64,000 nt of DNA from Chryseobacterium scophthalmum (GCF_900143185.1 NZ_FSRQ01000005.1:225405-289404), one strand, 5' to 3'; counted from the stretch's first letter, positions 19,572 to 27,659 are shown. Notes: generated by a model from the sequence alone, not told the origin. Translations and numbers: made by a program.

Positions 19572-20360
19572 ATGAAGAAACTCTTATTAATTATATTGTT
19601 GGTTTTTATAAGTAAGATTAATGCGCAGAATTATTCCGGTGAAGTCTTTTTACGAGACAATTCGGTACTGTATCTTAATCAGGTTTATGTGACCAATCTT
19701 ACAACACTCAAAACTGTTCTTACAAGCTATAGTGGAGAATTTAACATAAAAGCAGAACCCGGAGATGTTATACGCTTCACATCAATTATTACAGAAAGAA
19801 AAGATGTAAAGCTGAACCCGCAAATGTTCAGTTCTAAAAATTTAGTAGAATTAAAAGTAGCGTATTACGATATTCAAGAGGTTGTGATCAGCAGATTCAG
19901 ACCTACAGGAAACCTGAGATATGATGTAAACTCTATTCGTAAAGAAGATAAAACACTTGCTTTGAAAAAAGTAATTGGTCTTCCTGAACCCAAAGGTGAT
20001 GGTACTTCTCCTGTACTTCCTGTTGCAGGTTTAAGAGACGGCGGTCTTACCTTCAGTTTAGAAAGTATATTTGATATTCTTTCCGGTGACCGTAAGAAAA
20101 AACAACGTTTAGTAGCTTATGAAAGAATGAACAGCTCTGTAACCAACATCAAAAATTATTTAGGAAATGACTATTTTACAAGGCTCAAAATTCCTGAAAA
20201 CCTGATCGATAATTTCCTTCAATTTGTTTATACTTCAGAAAATATAGAAGTCTATGTACAGACCGGAAATTTTGAAGCCATTAAACTTCCTATCGAGAAG
20301 TATCTTCCTATTTACCAAAGAAGATTAAAAAATTCGCATCTTCAGGAGGTTGTAAAATAA
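19572..20360 (+). CDS. Exported protein with carboxypeptidase-regulatory-like domain
   Basis: 262 residues. After signal peptide MKKLLLIILLVFISKINAQ the first 90 residues (YSGEVFLRDNSVLYLNQVYVTN, TSYSGEFNIKAEPGDVIRFTS) resemble the carboxypeptidase-regulatory-like fold found at the start of SusC-type transporters. No TonB-dependent barrel follows. The C-terminal half (residues 150-262) is unrecognised, with a basic RKKKQR patch near residue 175 and a PIYQRR end. It sits directly downstream of the giant-protein array on the same strand with its own promoter. A role at the cell envelope is a guess from the signal peptide. Confidence 0.7.
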   Translation: MKKLLLIILLVFISKINAQNYSGEVFLRDNSVLYLNQVYVTNLTTLKTVLTSYSGEFNIKAEPGDVIRFTSIITERKDVKLNPQMFSSKNLVELKVAYYDIQEVVISRFRPTGNLRYDVNSIRKEDKTLALKKVIGLPEPKGDGTSPVLPVAGLRDGGLTFSLESIFDILSGDRKKKQRLVAYERMNSSVTNIKNYLGNDYFTRLKIPENLIDNFLQFVYTSENIEVYVQTGNFEAIKLPIEKYLPIYQRRLKNSHLQEVVK

Positions 20361-20515
20361 TTATTTTAAGTTAAAAAAATTCACCAGAAACAAATCTTAA
20401 CACTTTAAAGAATACTCTTTTTTAAAAATTTGTTTAATTTTATTGAAACTAATAACACCAAAGATCTAAATAATTAAAAAAATTTATTTAGACCACATCA
20501 TCAAATATTATTTCA

Positions 20516-21301
20516 ATGAAAAAGGTAATTTCACTTTTCACCACTTTATTGTTTCTTACATTTTCGGCACAGAAGCAAGGTAAAGATTACAGCAATATTC
20601 TTAAAAGCAAGAATATCTATGAAATCAACGCCTTCCTGAGAGATGCACATCCGGATGATCCTCGAAGATCTGTTCTGAAACCGAGAGTAATGGATTTTAT
20701 GAAAGATTATATCAAAAACGCTCCACCCGGTGATAAGAAAGTAAAAGAAATGCAGGATAACCTTGCGAGACTGAAGAGAGGTCCCTCTACAAAAGTTTCT
20801 TTCGAGGAGATGAATGCAATGATCAAACAAAAGCAAATCTTAAAATATCAAAAACAATTACAGGTCGGTCAGTCTGCGATAGTTTATACGCCAAGTTCAG
20901 CGCAAAATGTCTATGTAACCACTTCTTCTGCAGCAAAAAGCACCAAAGTAATTGCTGATACAGAAGCCTCTGAATTTAATATGTTGATGGGAGAAAATCC
21001 TATAGAACATAAAAATAAAACCGTAAAAATCCTGAACTCTTTATTTGACAATGATCCAAATTCAAAAGAGTGCATTGTGATGATTGAAAACAAATCTGAC
21101 TGTAATATTATCGTAAGAATTGAAGGTGTCGGAAATACAAAGTACAGACTTCCTGTTCCGGCTCATGGCGACAACTCTATTGTGGTAGAAAAAGGAGATT
21201 ATTTATTTACAAGTATAGTTTGCGGAGCGCAGTATGCTTCACAAAAAACAATCCAAAAACCATTAATGGTAGCATTGGGAAGCTCTAATAATAAAAATTA
21301 A
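20516..21301 (+). CDS. Secreted DUF6759-like protein (paralog B)
   Basis: 261 residues with signal peptide MKKVISLFTTLLFLTFSAQ. The N-terminal part, ILKSKNIYEINAFLRDAHPDDPRR, is clearly homologous to that of paralog D at 25029 (VLKSTNISEIEEYLGKAHPEDPK). A variable linker of about 60 residues follows. The conserved C-terminal domain has NKSDCNIIVRIEG, the PVPAHGDNSIVVEKGDY block and IVCGAQYAS, with the two family cysteines. The fold is probably a small beta-sandwich; the cysteines could form a disulfide in the periplasm. Function is unknown. Confidence 0.8.
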   Translation: MKKVISLFTTLLFLTFSAQKQGKDYSNILKSKNIYEINAFLRDAHPDDPRRSVLKPRVMDFMKDYIKNAPPGDKKVKEMQDNLARLKRGPSTKVSFEEMNAMIKQKQILKYQKQLQVGQSAIVYTPSSAQNVYVTTSSAAKSTKVIADTEASEFNMLMGENPIEHKNKTVKILNSLFDNDPNSKECIVMIENKSDCNIIVRIEGVGNTKYRLPVPAHGDNSIVVEKGDYLFTSIVCGAQYASQKTIQKPLMVALGSSNNKN

Positions 21302-21393
21302 ATTCTCCCTTTGAAACATGTTCTCTTAATATTTTAAGATAACAACAATCATAATTATTTTTACATTTTCAACTATTTCATCTACGAAAGCAT

Positions 21394-21401
21394 TAGTTTT
21401 G
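21394..21401 (+). promoter_or_regulatory. -7 box upstream of the AraC-type gene
   Basis: TAGTTTTG fits TAnnTTTG, 19 bases before the first ATG at 21421. Confidence 0.5.
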
Positions 21402-21420
21402 TAATAACATTTACAACACA

Positions 21421-22236
21421 ATGATGAATTATATAAAGTATCCTCCACCAAAGGAATTAGAGAATTTTGTACAATACTTTTGGAGCTACGATTTTAATCG
21501 TCCAGATATTTCTATTATAAAATTAGAGAGTTTTGCTGATCGATTTCCTCGTTTGATTTATCAAGATATAAATAATTTCCAGTCGATATTTTATGAAAAA
21601 GGCAGAGATATGCCCAAATGTTATATAAGTGGTGTTGTATCTGAAAAATTATCTGCTTTTACTACAGGTACATATTCTCATTTTGGAGTAAGCTTTTACC
21701 CTCATGGTCTTTTTGCATTTTTCCCAATAAATAGTTTTGAACTTATCGATAAAGAATATGACATTAGTGACTTTGATAAAACCAATATTGGTAATATATT
21801 AGACAATTGTATTTCTCATCAGGACAAGGTTTCTAAAATGAGTCAGTATTTAATTGAAAAATTAAGACATAATAAAAGCAATCTTTCTCTTATGAATCAG
21901 ATTATCCATTCTAATGTTATTGATTATGAGAAGAAAATACACGAATTGCAAAAAGAAAATAATATTTCTGAAAGACATTTAGAAAGAATATTCAAGACCA
22001 TGATAGGAATTTCGCCTAAAAAATATCAGAGAATTATACGGTTTGAAAAAGCCCTAACTTTACTAAATGGTCTGCAATATTCTGAGCTTACCGCATTGGC
22101 TTATGAGCTTCATTATTCTGATCAATCTCATTTTATCAAAGATTTCAAACAATTTTCAGGTATTACGCCCTACGAATTTGTACAATCAAATATTATAGGG
22201 TCTGAAAGTTCTTCTTTTATTACACTCATAGAGTAA
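21421..22236 (+). CDS. AraC-family transcriptional regulator
   Basis: 271 residues. The N-terminal half (IKYPPPKELENFVQYFWSYD, GVSFYPHGLFAFFP) matches the sensor-like domain DUF6597 that precedes many Bacteroidota AraC regulators. The C-terminal 100 residues form the double helix-turn-helix: ISERHLERIFKTMIGISPKKY, then ALAYELHYSDQSHFIKDFKQFSGITPYEF. The start is one of two adjacent ATGs. No sugar or transport genes adjoin it, so the regulon is unknown. The gene downstream at 22507 may or may not be a target. Confidence 0.88.
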   Translation: MMNYIKYPPPKELENFVQYFWSYDFNRPDISIIKLESFADRFPRLIYQDINNFQSIFYEKGRDMPKCYISGVVSEKLSAFTTGTYSHFGVSFYPHGLFAFFPINSFELIDKEYDISDFDKTNIGNILDNCISHQDKVSKMSQYLIEKLRHNKSNLSLMNQIIHSNVIDYEKKIHELQKENNISERHLERIFKTMIGISPKKYQRIIRFEKALTLLNGLQYSELTALAYELHYSDQSHFIKDFKQFSGITPYEFVQSNIIGSESSSFITLIE

Positions 22237-22506
22237 AAATTCCTCATAACTATATTTTGTCAGTGTCGTTTTTTTACAATTCTGATACATCTTCTTTGTA
22301 TAATTTTATTCATGTAAACTAATTATAAAAAGCAAATGACTGTTATTTTTTAGCATATTTCAATTTTTTACAAAAAGCAAAAATAAGATTACAAATCAAT
22401 CATTTACAGCTTTATAGAATCTTTACGCTATGCAATATAATATTAAACAAGCAGTCAGTTAATATTTATAAAAATTGCAAATATTATTAATTAAAAAAAA
22501 GAAATC

Positions 22507-22977
22507 ATGAAAAAAATTATTGTATTCGGTATTGCATTTATTGCATTTAGTATTTCAACCGTAAAAGCTCAGGGTATTTTAGACAAAATTGACAATGTCG
22601 TAAATAAAGCCGATCGCGCGGCCAATTCTGCTGACCGTGCCAATAAAACAGGTAGCAAAATAGGTTCCATATTTGGAAAGAAAAACAAATCAAAAAAAAC
22701 AACCGACACAAATGACGCAAGCTCTATTGTAACAGTAATTTCAGTTGAGAATGCAGATCTGTCCACTTTGAAAAAGCTTAATTCTATTGCTGAAGGAACA
22801 TCTGGAGTTTCGGGAACTACGATGAAATTCAATGCTACTCGTTCTACCATTAAAGTAACTCATACCGGAAGTTCGGAAAAATTGCTCGATAAAATACAGA
22901 CAAAAGCTGGAGGAATTTTTACGGATAAAAATGTACAGAGTATTGATGAAGGAAGTATTGCGATTAAATTAAAATAA
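22507..22977 (+). CDS. Exported hypothetical protein
   Basis: 156 residues with signal peptide MKKIIVFGIAFIAFSISTVKAQ. Residues 23-60 form a charged, alanine/asparagine-rich helix (NKADRAANSADRANKTG) followed by a lysine cluster KKNKSKK. The C-terminal 80 residues look like an alternating alpha/beta unit (IVTVISVENADLSTLKKLNSI, STIKVTHTGSSEKLLDKIQ). I do not recognise a named family. The 270 bases upstream hold no other gene. The lysine cluster could bind nucleic acid or phospholipid, but nothing proves it. Confidence 0.65.
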   Translation: MKKIIVFGIAFIAFSISTVKAQGILDKIDNVVNKADRAANSADRANKTGSKIGSIFGKKNKSKKTTDTNDASSIVTVISVENADLSTLKKLNSIAEGTSGVSGTTMKFNATRSTIKVTHTGSSEKLLDKIQTKAGGIFTDKNVQSIDEGSIAIKLK

Positions 22978-23146
22978 ACAAATTATGGGAAACTTTTCAG
23001 GAACCCAAACTGAGATTTTCACAATATGCAGAAGCCTAATTCAAAATTATATTGAAATTGCTTGTTCGGGTAAGAAACAAGAATGGTAATGCAATCCGAA
23101 ATGAATATTTATTCATATTAATTTTAACAAAAAAACAGTCAACAAA

Positions 23147-23338
23147 ATGAAAAATTTACGTCCAAATGCTTTATCGTTTAAAAACATAAAAGCTTTATCC
23201 AGAGAACAATTAAAAAATATCTCCGGTAATGGTATTAAAAACGATTGGTGTTCTTATGAATGTTGTAGTGGGAAACCAATGTGCCCAGATTCACCCCACC
23301 ACTGCTTAGATGTGGTTTGTCAACCACTTCTTGAGTAG
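23147..23338 (+). CDS. GG-leader-type cysteine-rich peptide 1
   Basis: 63 residues. The leader-like half, MKNLRPNALSFKNIKALSRE then QLKNISGNG, follows the pattern M-NLK...LSR-QLK-ISGG of bacteriocin-like Chryseobacterium peptides, though the double glycine is replaced by GN. The predicted mature part after GN/G has six cysteines including an adjacent pair (EC CSG). The peptide at 23418 lies 79 bases downstream and another is at 53540. No C39-type exporter, lanthipeptide enzyme or radical SAM gene is in the window, so processing enzymes must be elsewhere. A bacteriocin or signalling role is inference. Confidence 0.65.
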   Translation: MKNLRPNALSFKNIKALSREQLKNISGNGIKNDWCSYECCSGKPMCPDSPHHCLDVVCQPLLE

Positions 23339-23417
23339 GTAAAATTTCTAACTTCAAAAGGTCAAAATCTCAATTGACTTAAAATGTTTGAGTTATATAC
23401 ATTTTAATTTTTTTACT

Positions 23418-23603
23418 ATGGAAAATTTGAAAAAAGCAAAAGCACTCAATCGAAATGATTTGAGAACAATAAACGGAGGTGCATCTTCTTGTAATCGACC
23501 AGGAGGAGAGAGGCCTTGTTGCGAATATCGTGTGGAAGGAAATTCGTCATCTGGCTGTAGAGTTCGGGCTGTTTGTGCAGGAGGAAGCTTCCAGTGCCCG
23601 TAA
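23418..23603 (+). CDS. GG-leader-type cysteine-rich peptide 2
   Basis: 61 residues from the ATG at 23418; a longer frame from 23388 would add ten residues of no leader character. The leader MENLKKAKALNRNDLRTINGG ends in a clean double glycine. The cleaved product would be 40 residues with six cysteines (SSCNRPG, PCCEYR, SGCRVRAVC, FQCP) and is rich in glycine and arginine. The two neighbouring peptides share leaders but not core sequence, typical of a family under diversifying pressure. A terminator follows at 23631. Confidence 0.65.
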   Translation: MENLKKAKALNRNDLRTINGGASSCNRPGGERPCCEYRVEGNSSSGCRVRAVCAGGSFQCP

Positions 23604-23630
23604 TTAATAAAAATATAATTTATGTAAATC

Positions 23631-23659
23631 GAGAGAATAGTTCCCCCTATTCTCTTTTT
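23631..23659 (+). terminator. Terminator after the peptide pair
   Basis: Stem AGAGAATAG/CTATTCTCT with a 6-base loop, followed by a short T-run. Confidence 0.75.
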
Positions 23660-23686
23660 ATATTGTAACTAAGCATTATTTTTTTA

Positions 23687-23694
23687 TATTTTTG
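23687..23694 (+). promoter_or_regulatory. -7 box upstream of trmB
   Basis: TATTTTTG fits TAnnTTTG, 14 bases before the trmB ATG. Confidence 0.5.
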
Positions 23695-23708
23695 CTGAGA
23701 TTAACATT

Positions 23709-24386
23709 ATGGGCAAAAATAAATTAAGAAGATTCGCAGAAAACAAAACATTACCAATCGTTGTACAACCTACAAGAGAAGAAGCCCTCAATGGTTTTGA
23801 ACTGAAAGGAAACTGGAGAAAAGATTTCTTTAAAAACGACCAACCTATCGTTTTAGAATTAGGTTGTGGAAAAGGTGAATACACAGTAGGTCTTGCAAAA
23901 ACTTTCACAGATAAAAATTTTATCGGAATTGATATAAAAGGAGCAAGATTTTGGTTCGGTGCAAAAGAAGCAGTAGAAAACGGAATGCACAATGTTGGTT
24001 TTCTAAGATCACAAATCGAATTGGTAGAATATTATTTTGCTGAAAACGAAGTTGACGAAATCTGGATTACCTTCCCGGATCCGCAGATTAAATATAAGCG
24101 TACGAAACACAGATTAACGCATCCTGATTTCCTTGAAAGATATAAGAAATTTTTAAAACCTGGTGGAATTGTACATTTAAAAACCGATTCAGAGTTTTTG
24201 CATGGCTATACTTTAGGTTATTTACAAGGTGCCGGTTACGAAATTATTTCTGCGCATCACGATATTTACGGAGCTTTGGAATATGATCCGAATACGCCTC
24301 ATTTAAGAGACATCCGAACATATTATGAAGAATTGTTTTCAGCAAAAGGAAAAACAATTACGTATATAAAATTTAAGATTAATTAA
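23709..24386 (+). CDS. trmB: tRNA (guanine-N7-)-methyltransferase
   Basis: TrmB uses S-adenosylmethionine to form m7G at position 46 of tRNA variable loops. 225 residues, a normal length. The SAM-binding motif is LELGCGKGEYTVGLA near residue 52, followed by the acidic IGIDIKGARFW strand end. The family signature WITFPDPQIKYKRTKHRLTHP lies near residue 118. The C-terminal part shows LKTDSEFL. It is monocistronic with its own -7 box and terminator. Confidence 0.96.
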   Translation: MGKNKLRRFAENKTLPIVVQPTREEALNGFELKGNWRKDFFKNDQPIVLELGCGKGEYTVGLAKTFTDKNFIGIDIKGARFWFGAKEAVENGMHNVGFLRSQIELVEYYFAENEVDEIWITFPDPQIKYKRTKHRLTHPDFLERYKKFLKPGGIVHLKTDSEFLHGYTLGYLQGAGYEIISAHHDIYGALEYDPNTPHLRDIRTYYEELFSAKGKTITYIKFKIN

Positions 24387-24396
24387 ATCAATATTG

Positions 24397-24424
24397 AAGC
24401 TGTAAATTATTTGCAGCTTTTTTT
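24397..24424 (+). terminator. Terminator of trmB
   Basis: AAGCTGTAAAT pairs with ATTTGCAGCTT (one G-U), then seven T. It also argues against the upstream start at 24425 for the next gene. Confidence 0.8.
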
Positions 24425-24490
24425 ATGGCAATAAAGCAAGCTTTTCTGAGTTTAATAAAAAGTTTAAATTTAAATCTGGAATATATTATT

Positions 24491-24946
24491 ATGAAAAAGT
24501 TTCTTCTCTTTTCTCTTTTTATCACTTTGCTTCTGAATAGTTGTGGCAGCGTTAATCAGAATACCAGACAACCCATACGAAAACCTTTTCCAACAGCTTC
24601 AAATACAGGAACAACAACGAGTTCTGCAGCGCAAACTGAAAGAGAATATCAAGCTTTGTTAAAGACCTATAAACCTGAAACCGCAGAAGTTTTAAACAGC
24701 TTGTTGAATGATTCTTCAAACAGCCCAACCGTCTCGATTTCTGTAGAAAATAAATCAAATTGCAATATGGTTTTAACAATTAGCGGTAAAAACTATTTCA
24801 AAAAAATTCCGATTGGAGCTAATAAAATCGGGTCTGCCATGGTTCCTAAAAATCAGAATTACAATGTATCGGGAATGCTTTGCAATTCAGTTTATGAGAA
24901 AACAAAATACGTTACCAATTCTTTCAGTATAAAATTATCAAACTAA
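24491..24946 (+). CDS. DUF6759-like lipoprotein (paralog C)
   Basis: 151 residues from the ATG at 24491; the frame is open back to 24425, but that start lies against the trmB terminator and would bury the lipoprotein signal. MKKFLLFSLFITLLLNSC ends in the lipobox LNSC, so the protein should be lipid-anchored at Cys18. A low-complexity Thr/Ser linker leads to the C-terminal DUF6759-like domain: NKSNCNMVLTISGKNYFKK and MLCNSVYEK, with both family cysteines. It is the shortest paralog and lacks the N-terminal conserved region of B and D. Function unknown. Confidence 0.78.
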   Translation: MKKFLLFSLFITLLLNSCGSVNQNTRQPIRKPFPTASNTGTTTSSAAQTEREYQALLKTYKPETAEVLNSLLNDSSNSPTVSISVENKSNCNMVLTISGKNYFKKIPIGANKIGSAMVPKNQNYNVSGMLCNSVYEKTKYVTNSFSIKLSN

Positions 24947-24969
24947 AAGAATCTTATTCATAATTTGAT

Positions 24970-24977
24970 TAACTTTG
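24970..24977 (+). promoter_or_regulatory. -7 box upstream of DUF6759-like paralog D
   Basis: TAACTTTG fits TAnnTTTG, 51 bases before the ATG at 25029. Confidence 0.45.
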
Positions 24978-24990
24978 TAATCAACAAAAC

Positions 24991-25009
24991 TTCCGAATCA
25001 TATTCGGAA
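24991..25009 (+). other. Hairpin in the leader of DUF6759-like paralog D
   Basis: Perfect inverted repeat TTCCGAAT-CAT-ATTCGGAA between the -7 box and the ATG. It is followed by A-rich, not T-rich, sequence, so it is not a standard terminator. An mRNA-stability or translation-control element is possible. Confidence 0.4.
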
Positions 25010-25028
25010 AAATAAAAAACACAATTTG

Positions 25029-25736
25029 ATGAAGAAAAAAACACTTACTTTTTTCTTCTTCGGTCTCATTCTTTCATCTTGTGCAAGTAATACGGTTGAC
25101 AAAGTTGACGTTCTTAAGAGCACAAATATTAGTGAGATTGAAGAATATCTAGGGAAAGCACATCCCGAAGATCCCAAAACAAGAATTCTAAAACAGCGTA
25201 TCATCGCATTGAAAAATGCCGAATGGACGAAAGGTGCAAAAAATGCAAGACCTGTTTTCATGGAGTTACCAGACCAGTTAAACAGCAAAAAAAAATCTGA
25301 AGCTAATCTGGAGGTTTTTAAAAAACTAATGTCTGAAACTTCAGAAGAACATAGGGAGAAGACCAAAAAGCTTTTAAACAATATGTTTAATGAAGATATT
25401 ACTCACAATGAAGCCATTCTTCTGCTTAAAAATAATTCTGATTGTAATTTGGTTTTAGAAATCTCCGGAAAGAAATTTTACAATCTTGCCGTTCCGGCGA
25501 AAGGTGAAAATTTTATTGTTTTGAATAAAGATACTTATACTTTCTCGGGAAATGTTTGTGATGTAAAATATCAAAGCTCAAAAGAGATTAACAAAAGTCT
25601 GGTTGTTGTTTTACAGAATCCGGGATTCAAAGCAACACCCGAAAAAGAATTAATCGCAGAAAACAGGCTCAATAAAGATTCAGAAAAAGCAAAAACAAAA
25701 CAGAATGTTTCCCCTAAAAGAAAGAAGAAAAAATAG
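25029..25736 (+). CDS. DUF6759-like lipoprotein (paralog D)
   Basis: 235 residues from the ATG at 25029; a TTG codon sits directly before it. The N-terminus MKKKTLTFFFFGLILSSCAS has lipobox LSSC. The N-terminal domain (VLKSTNISEIEEYLGKAHPEDPK) matches paralog B. The C-terminal domain (NNSDCNLVLEISGKKFYNL, PAKGENFIVLNKDTY, VCDVKYQS) matches all four paralogs. A basic tail rich in lysine, about 35 residues ending KRKKKK, is unique to this copy. It runs convergent with rpsB. Anchoring in the outer or inner membrane facing the periplasm is inferred from the lipobox. Confidence 0.8.
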   Translation: MKKKTLTFFFFGLILSSCASNTVDKVDVLKSTNISEIEEYLGKAHPEDPKTRILKQRIIALKNAEWTKGAKNARPVFMELPDQLNSKKKSEANLEVFKKLMSETSEEHREKTKKLLNNMFNEDITHNEAILLLKNNSDCNLVLEISGKKFYNLAVPAKGENFIVLNKDTYTFSGNVCDVKYQSSKEINKSLVVVLQNPGFKATPEKELIAENRLNKDSEKAKTKQNVSPKRKKKK

Positions 25737-25760
25737 TAGCTTTTTAAGCTATAACAAACA

Positions 25761-25790
25761 AAAACCGCTGAATAAATTCAGCGGTTTTAT
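25761..25790. terminator. Bidirectional terminator between paralog D and rpsB
   Basis: Perfect 13-bp stem AAAACCGCTGAAT/ATTCAGCGGTTTT with A and T runs on either side. Confidence 0.85.
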
Positions 25791-25811
25791 TATTTTAAGA
25801 TAATCTTTAGA

Positions 25812-26576
25812 TTATTCAGCAGAATCGAAATCTGCATCTTTATCAGCAGAAACTACTTCTCCTTCTTCTTTAGATTTTTCTTTATCAGCTTTTCTCTGAG
25901 ACTGACCGTCTTTGATAGATTCTGAAACAACGCTCAAGATCATATCGATAGACTTAGAAGCATCATCGTTTCCTGGGATAACGAAGTCAACTTTTCTAGG
26001 GTCAGAGTTTGTATCAACAATACCGAAAACTGGAATACCTAATTTCTTAGCTTCAGTTACAGCGATGTGTTCTCTCATGATATCTACAACGAAGATTGCA
26101 GAAGGAAGACGCACCATGTCAGAGATAGAACCTAAGTTTTTCTCTAAGTTAGCTCTTTGTCTGTCAACTTGTAATCTTTCTTTTTTAGATAAAGTTTCGA
26201 ACGTACCGTCTTTTTTCATTTTGTCGATAGAGTTCATTTTCTTTACAGCTTTTCTGATTGTAACGAAATTCGTTAACATACCTCCCGGCCATCTTTCTGT
26301 AATATAAGGCATATTAAGTTCAGCAGCGTGCTTAGCAACTACTTCTTTCGCTTGCTTCTTAGTAGCTACGAAAAGAACTTTTTTACCTGCAGAAGTTAAT
26401 TTTTCTAAAGCGCTGCACGCTTCATCCAATTTAACAGCTGTTTTATGTAAGTCTACAATGTGAATACCATTTTTCTCCATAAAAATGTATGGAGCCATAT
26501 TTGGATTCCACTTTCTAGTCATGTGACCGAAGTGTACACCAGCCTCTAGAAGGTCTTTTACATTTGCTTTTGCCAT
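25812..26576 (-). CDS. rpsB: 30S ribosomal protein S2
   Basis: S2 binds the 30S head/platform junction and is needed to recruit S1. 254 residues. The start is LLEAGVHFGHMTRKWNPNMAPYI and the ligand blocks include TERWPGGMLTNF and IFVVDIMREHIAVTEAKKLGIP. The C-terminus is an acidic tail typical of Bacteroidota (GEVVSADKDADFDS). It is the last gene of the rplM-rpsI-rpsB run. tsf, its usual neighbour, is missing downstream and lies at 4.6 kb. A repeat-bearing spacer of 187 bases separates it from rpsI. Confidence 0.97.
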   Translation of the reverse strand: MAKANVKDLLEAGVHFGHMTRKWNPNMAPYIFMEKNGIHIVDLHKTAVKLDEACSALEKLTSAGKKVLFVATKKQAKEVVAKHAAELNMPYITERWPGGMLTNFVTIRKAVKKMNSIDKMKKDGTFETLSKKERLQVDRQRANLEKNLGSISDMVRLPSAIFVVDIMREHIAVTEAKKLGIPVFGIVDTNSDPRKVDFVIPGNDDASKSIDMILSVVSESIKDGQSQRKADKEKSKEEGEVVSADKDADFDSAE

Positions 26577-26763
26577 GTTTTCTGTTTTTGTTAGTTTACT
26601 TTCCGTTTCTTAAACAATCAACAACTTCTTTAGATGGGAGAAGCGTTTGGATGCTAAACGTAACGGGCAATTTTTGTTTAGATAATAGAGCCAAGAACCA
26701 AGAGCCGAGATTGAAGACTGAAAAAAATCTTGAATCTTGCGTCTGAAATCTTGAATCTCGAAA
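26577..26763 (-). repeat. Repeat-bearing spacer between rpsI and rpsB
   Basis: On the minus strand 26660-26762 holds AGATTCAAGATTT twice, separated by CAGACGCA, then CTCGGCTCTTGGTTCTTGGCTC. Such CAAGATTCAAGA and GGCTCTTGG motifs recur as short interspersed spacer repeats in Chryseobacterium genomes (recalled, not searched). No second promoter is clear; the part near rpsB (26577-26650) is a plain leader. Confidence 0.5.
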
Positions 26764-27150
26764 TTAACGTTTTGAGAACTGGAATCTCTTTCTTGCTTTT
26801 TTCTGACCTGGTTTCTTTCTTTCCACCATTCTTGCATCTCTTGTAAGTAAACCTGCAGGCTTCAATGCTAATCTGAACTCAGCATTAATTTCGCAAAGTG
26901 CTCTAGAAATACCTAATCTGATAGCTTCTGCCTGACCTGTATTACCACCACCGAAAACATTTACGGTAACGTCATACTGACCAACAGTTTCAGAAAGGAT
27001 AAACGGCTGGTTTAATTTGTAAACCATCACGTCTGTAGAGAAATAAGTTGCAGCATCTTTACCGTTTACTGTAATGTTACCAGTTCCTGGCTTTACATAA
27101 ACTCTAGCTACAGAAGTTTTTCTTCTTCCGATTTTGTGAACTATAGACAT
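26764..27150 (-). CDS. rpsI: 30S ribosomal protein S9
   Basis: 128 residues, the normal length. It begins [19 protein letters not shown] and ends in the basic tail [17 protein letters not shown], whose last residues contact P-site tRNA. The [19 protein letters not shown] block lies mid-protein. It follows rplM after 6 bases, the universal L13-S9 pairing. Confidence 0.97.
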   Translation of the reverse strand: MSIVHKIGRRKTSVARVYVKPGTGNITVNGKDAATYFSTDVMVYKLNQPFILSETVGQYDVTVNVFGGGNTGQAEAIRLGISRALCEINAEFRLALKPAGLLTRDARMVERKKPGQKKARKRFQFSKR

Positions 27151-27156
27151 AATTAA

Positions 27157-27612
27157 TTATTTAAATTCGTTAACATTAATTGTTTTAGGCTGTTGAGCTT
27201 CATGCTTGTGCTCAGTTCCTTCATATAAATAAAGGTTTTTAAGCAATGCAGATCCTAATCTGTTTTTTGGAAGCATACCTTTTACAGATTTTTCCAATAC
27301 TTTTAAAGAATCTTTTTTCTGAAGTTCAAGAGCTGTCATAGACTTCTGTCCACCAGGATAACCTGTATGCCAGATGTAAGTCTTATCGTTCCACTTGTTT
27401 CCTGAAAGAGTAACTTTCCCAGCATTCAAAACAATAACATTATCACCACAATCTACGTGAGGTGTAAAGTTTGCTTTGTGCTTACCTCTCAAAATCTTTG
27501 CAACCGTAGAAGCTAGTCTTCCTAACGGTTGTCCTTCAGCGTCTACCACAACCCATTCTTTATTAGCAGTAGCTTTGTTCGCTGAAACAGTTTTGTAACT
27601 TAATGTATTCAC
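27157..27612 (-). CDS. rplM: 50S ribosomal protein L13
   Basis: 151 residues. Typical blocks are WVVVDAEGQPLGRLASTVAKILRGKHK, DCGDNVIVLNAGKV, WHTGYPGG and the KGMLPKNRLG signature near residue 112. L13 is an early 50S assembly protein. It is the first gene of the operon. Its leader (27613-27659) contains CCCTTAAAAGGG, a small inverted repeat that could take part in the autogenous control known for L13 in other bacteria; this is speculative here. Confidence 0.97.
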   Translation of the reverse strand: MNTLSYKTVSANKATANKEWVVVDAEGQPLGRLASTVAKILRGKHKANFTPHVDCGDNVIVLNAGKVTLSGNKWNDKTYIWHTGYPGGQKSMTALELQKKDSLKVLEKSVKGMLPKNRLGSALLKNLYLYEGTEHKHEAQQPKTINVNEFK

Positions 27613-27659
27613 ACGTTTTAGTTAAAGATTAAACATAATTTTTCCCTTAAAAGGGTGTG

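Noticed and set aside
22985..23089. 34-codon ORF (MGNFSGTQTEIFTIC...) after the hypothetical gene at 22507
   Set aside because: Too short, with no leader, signal or promoter. Probably chance.
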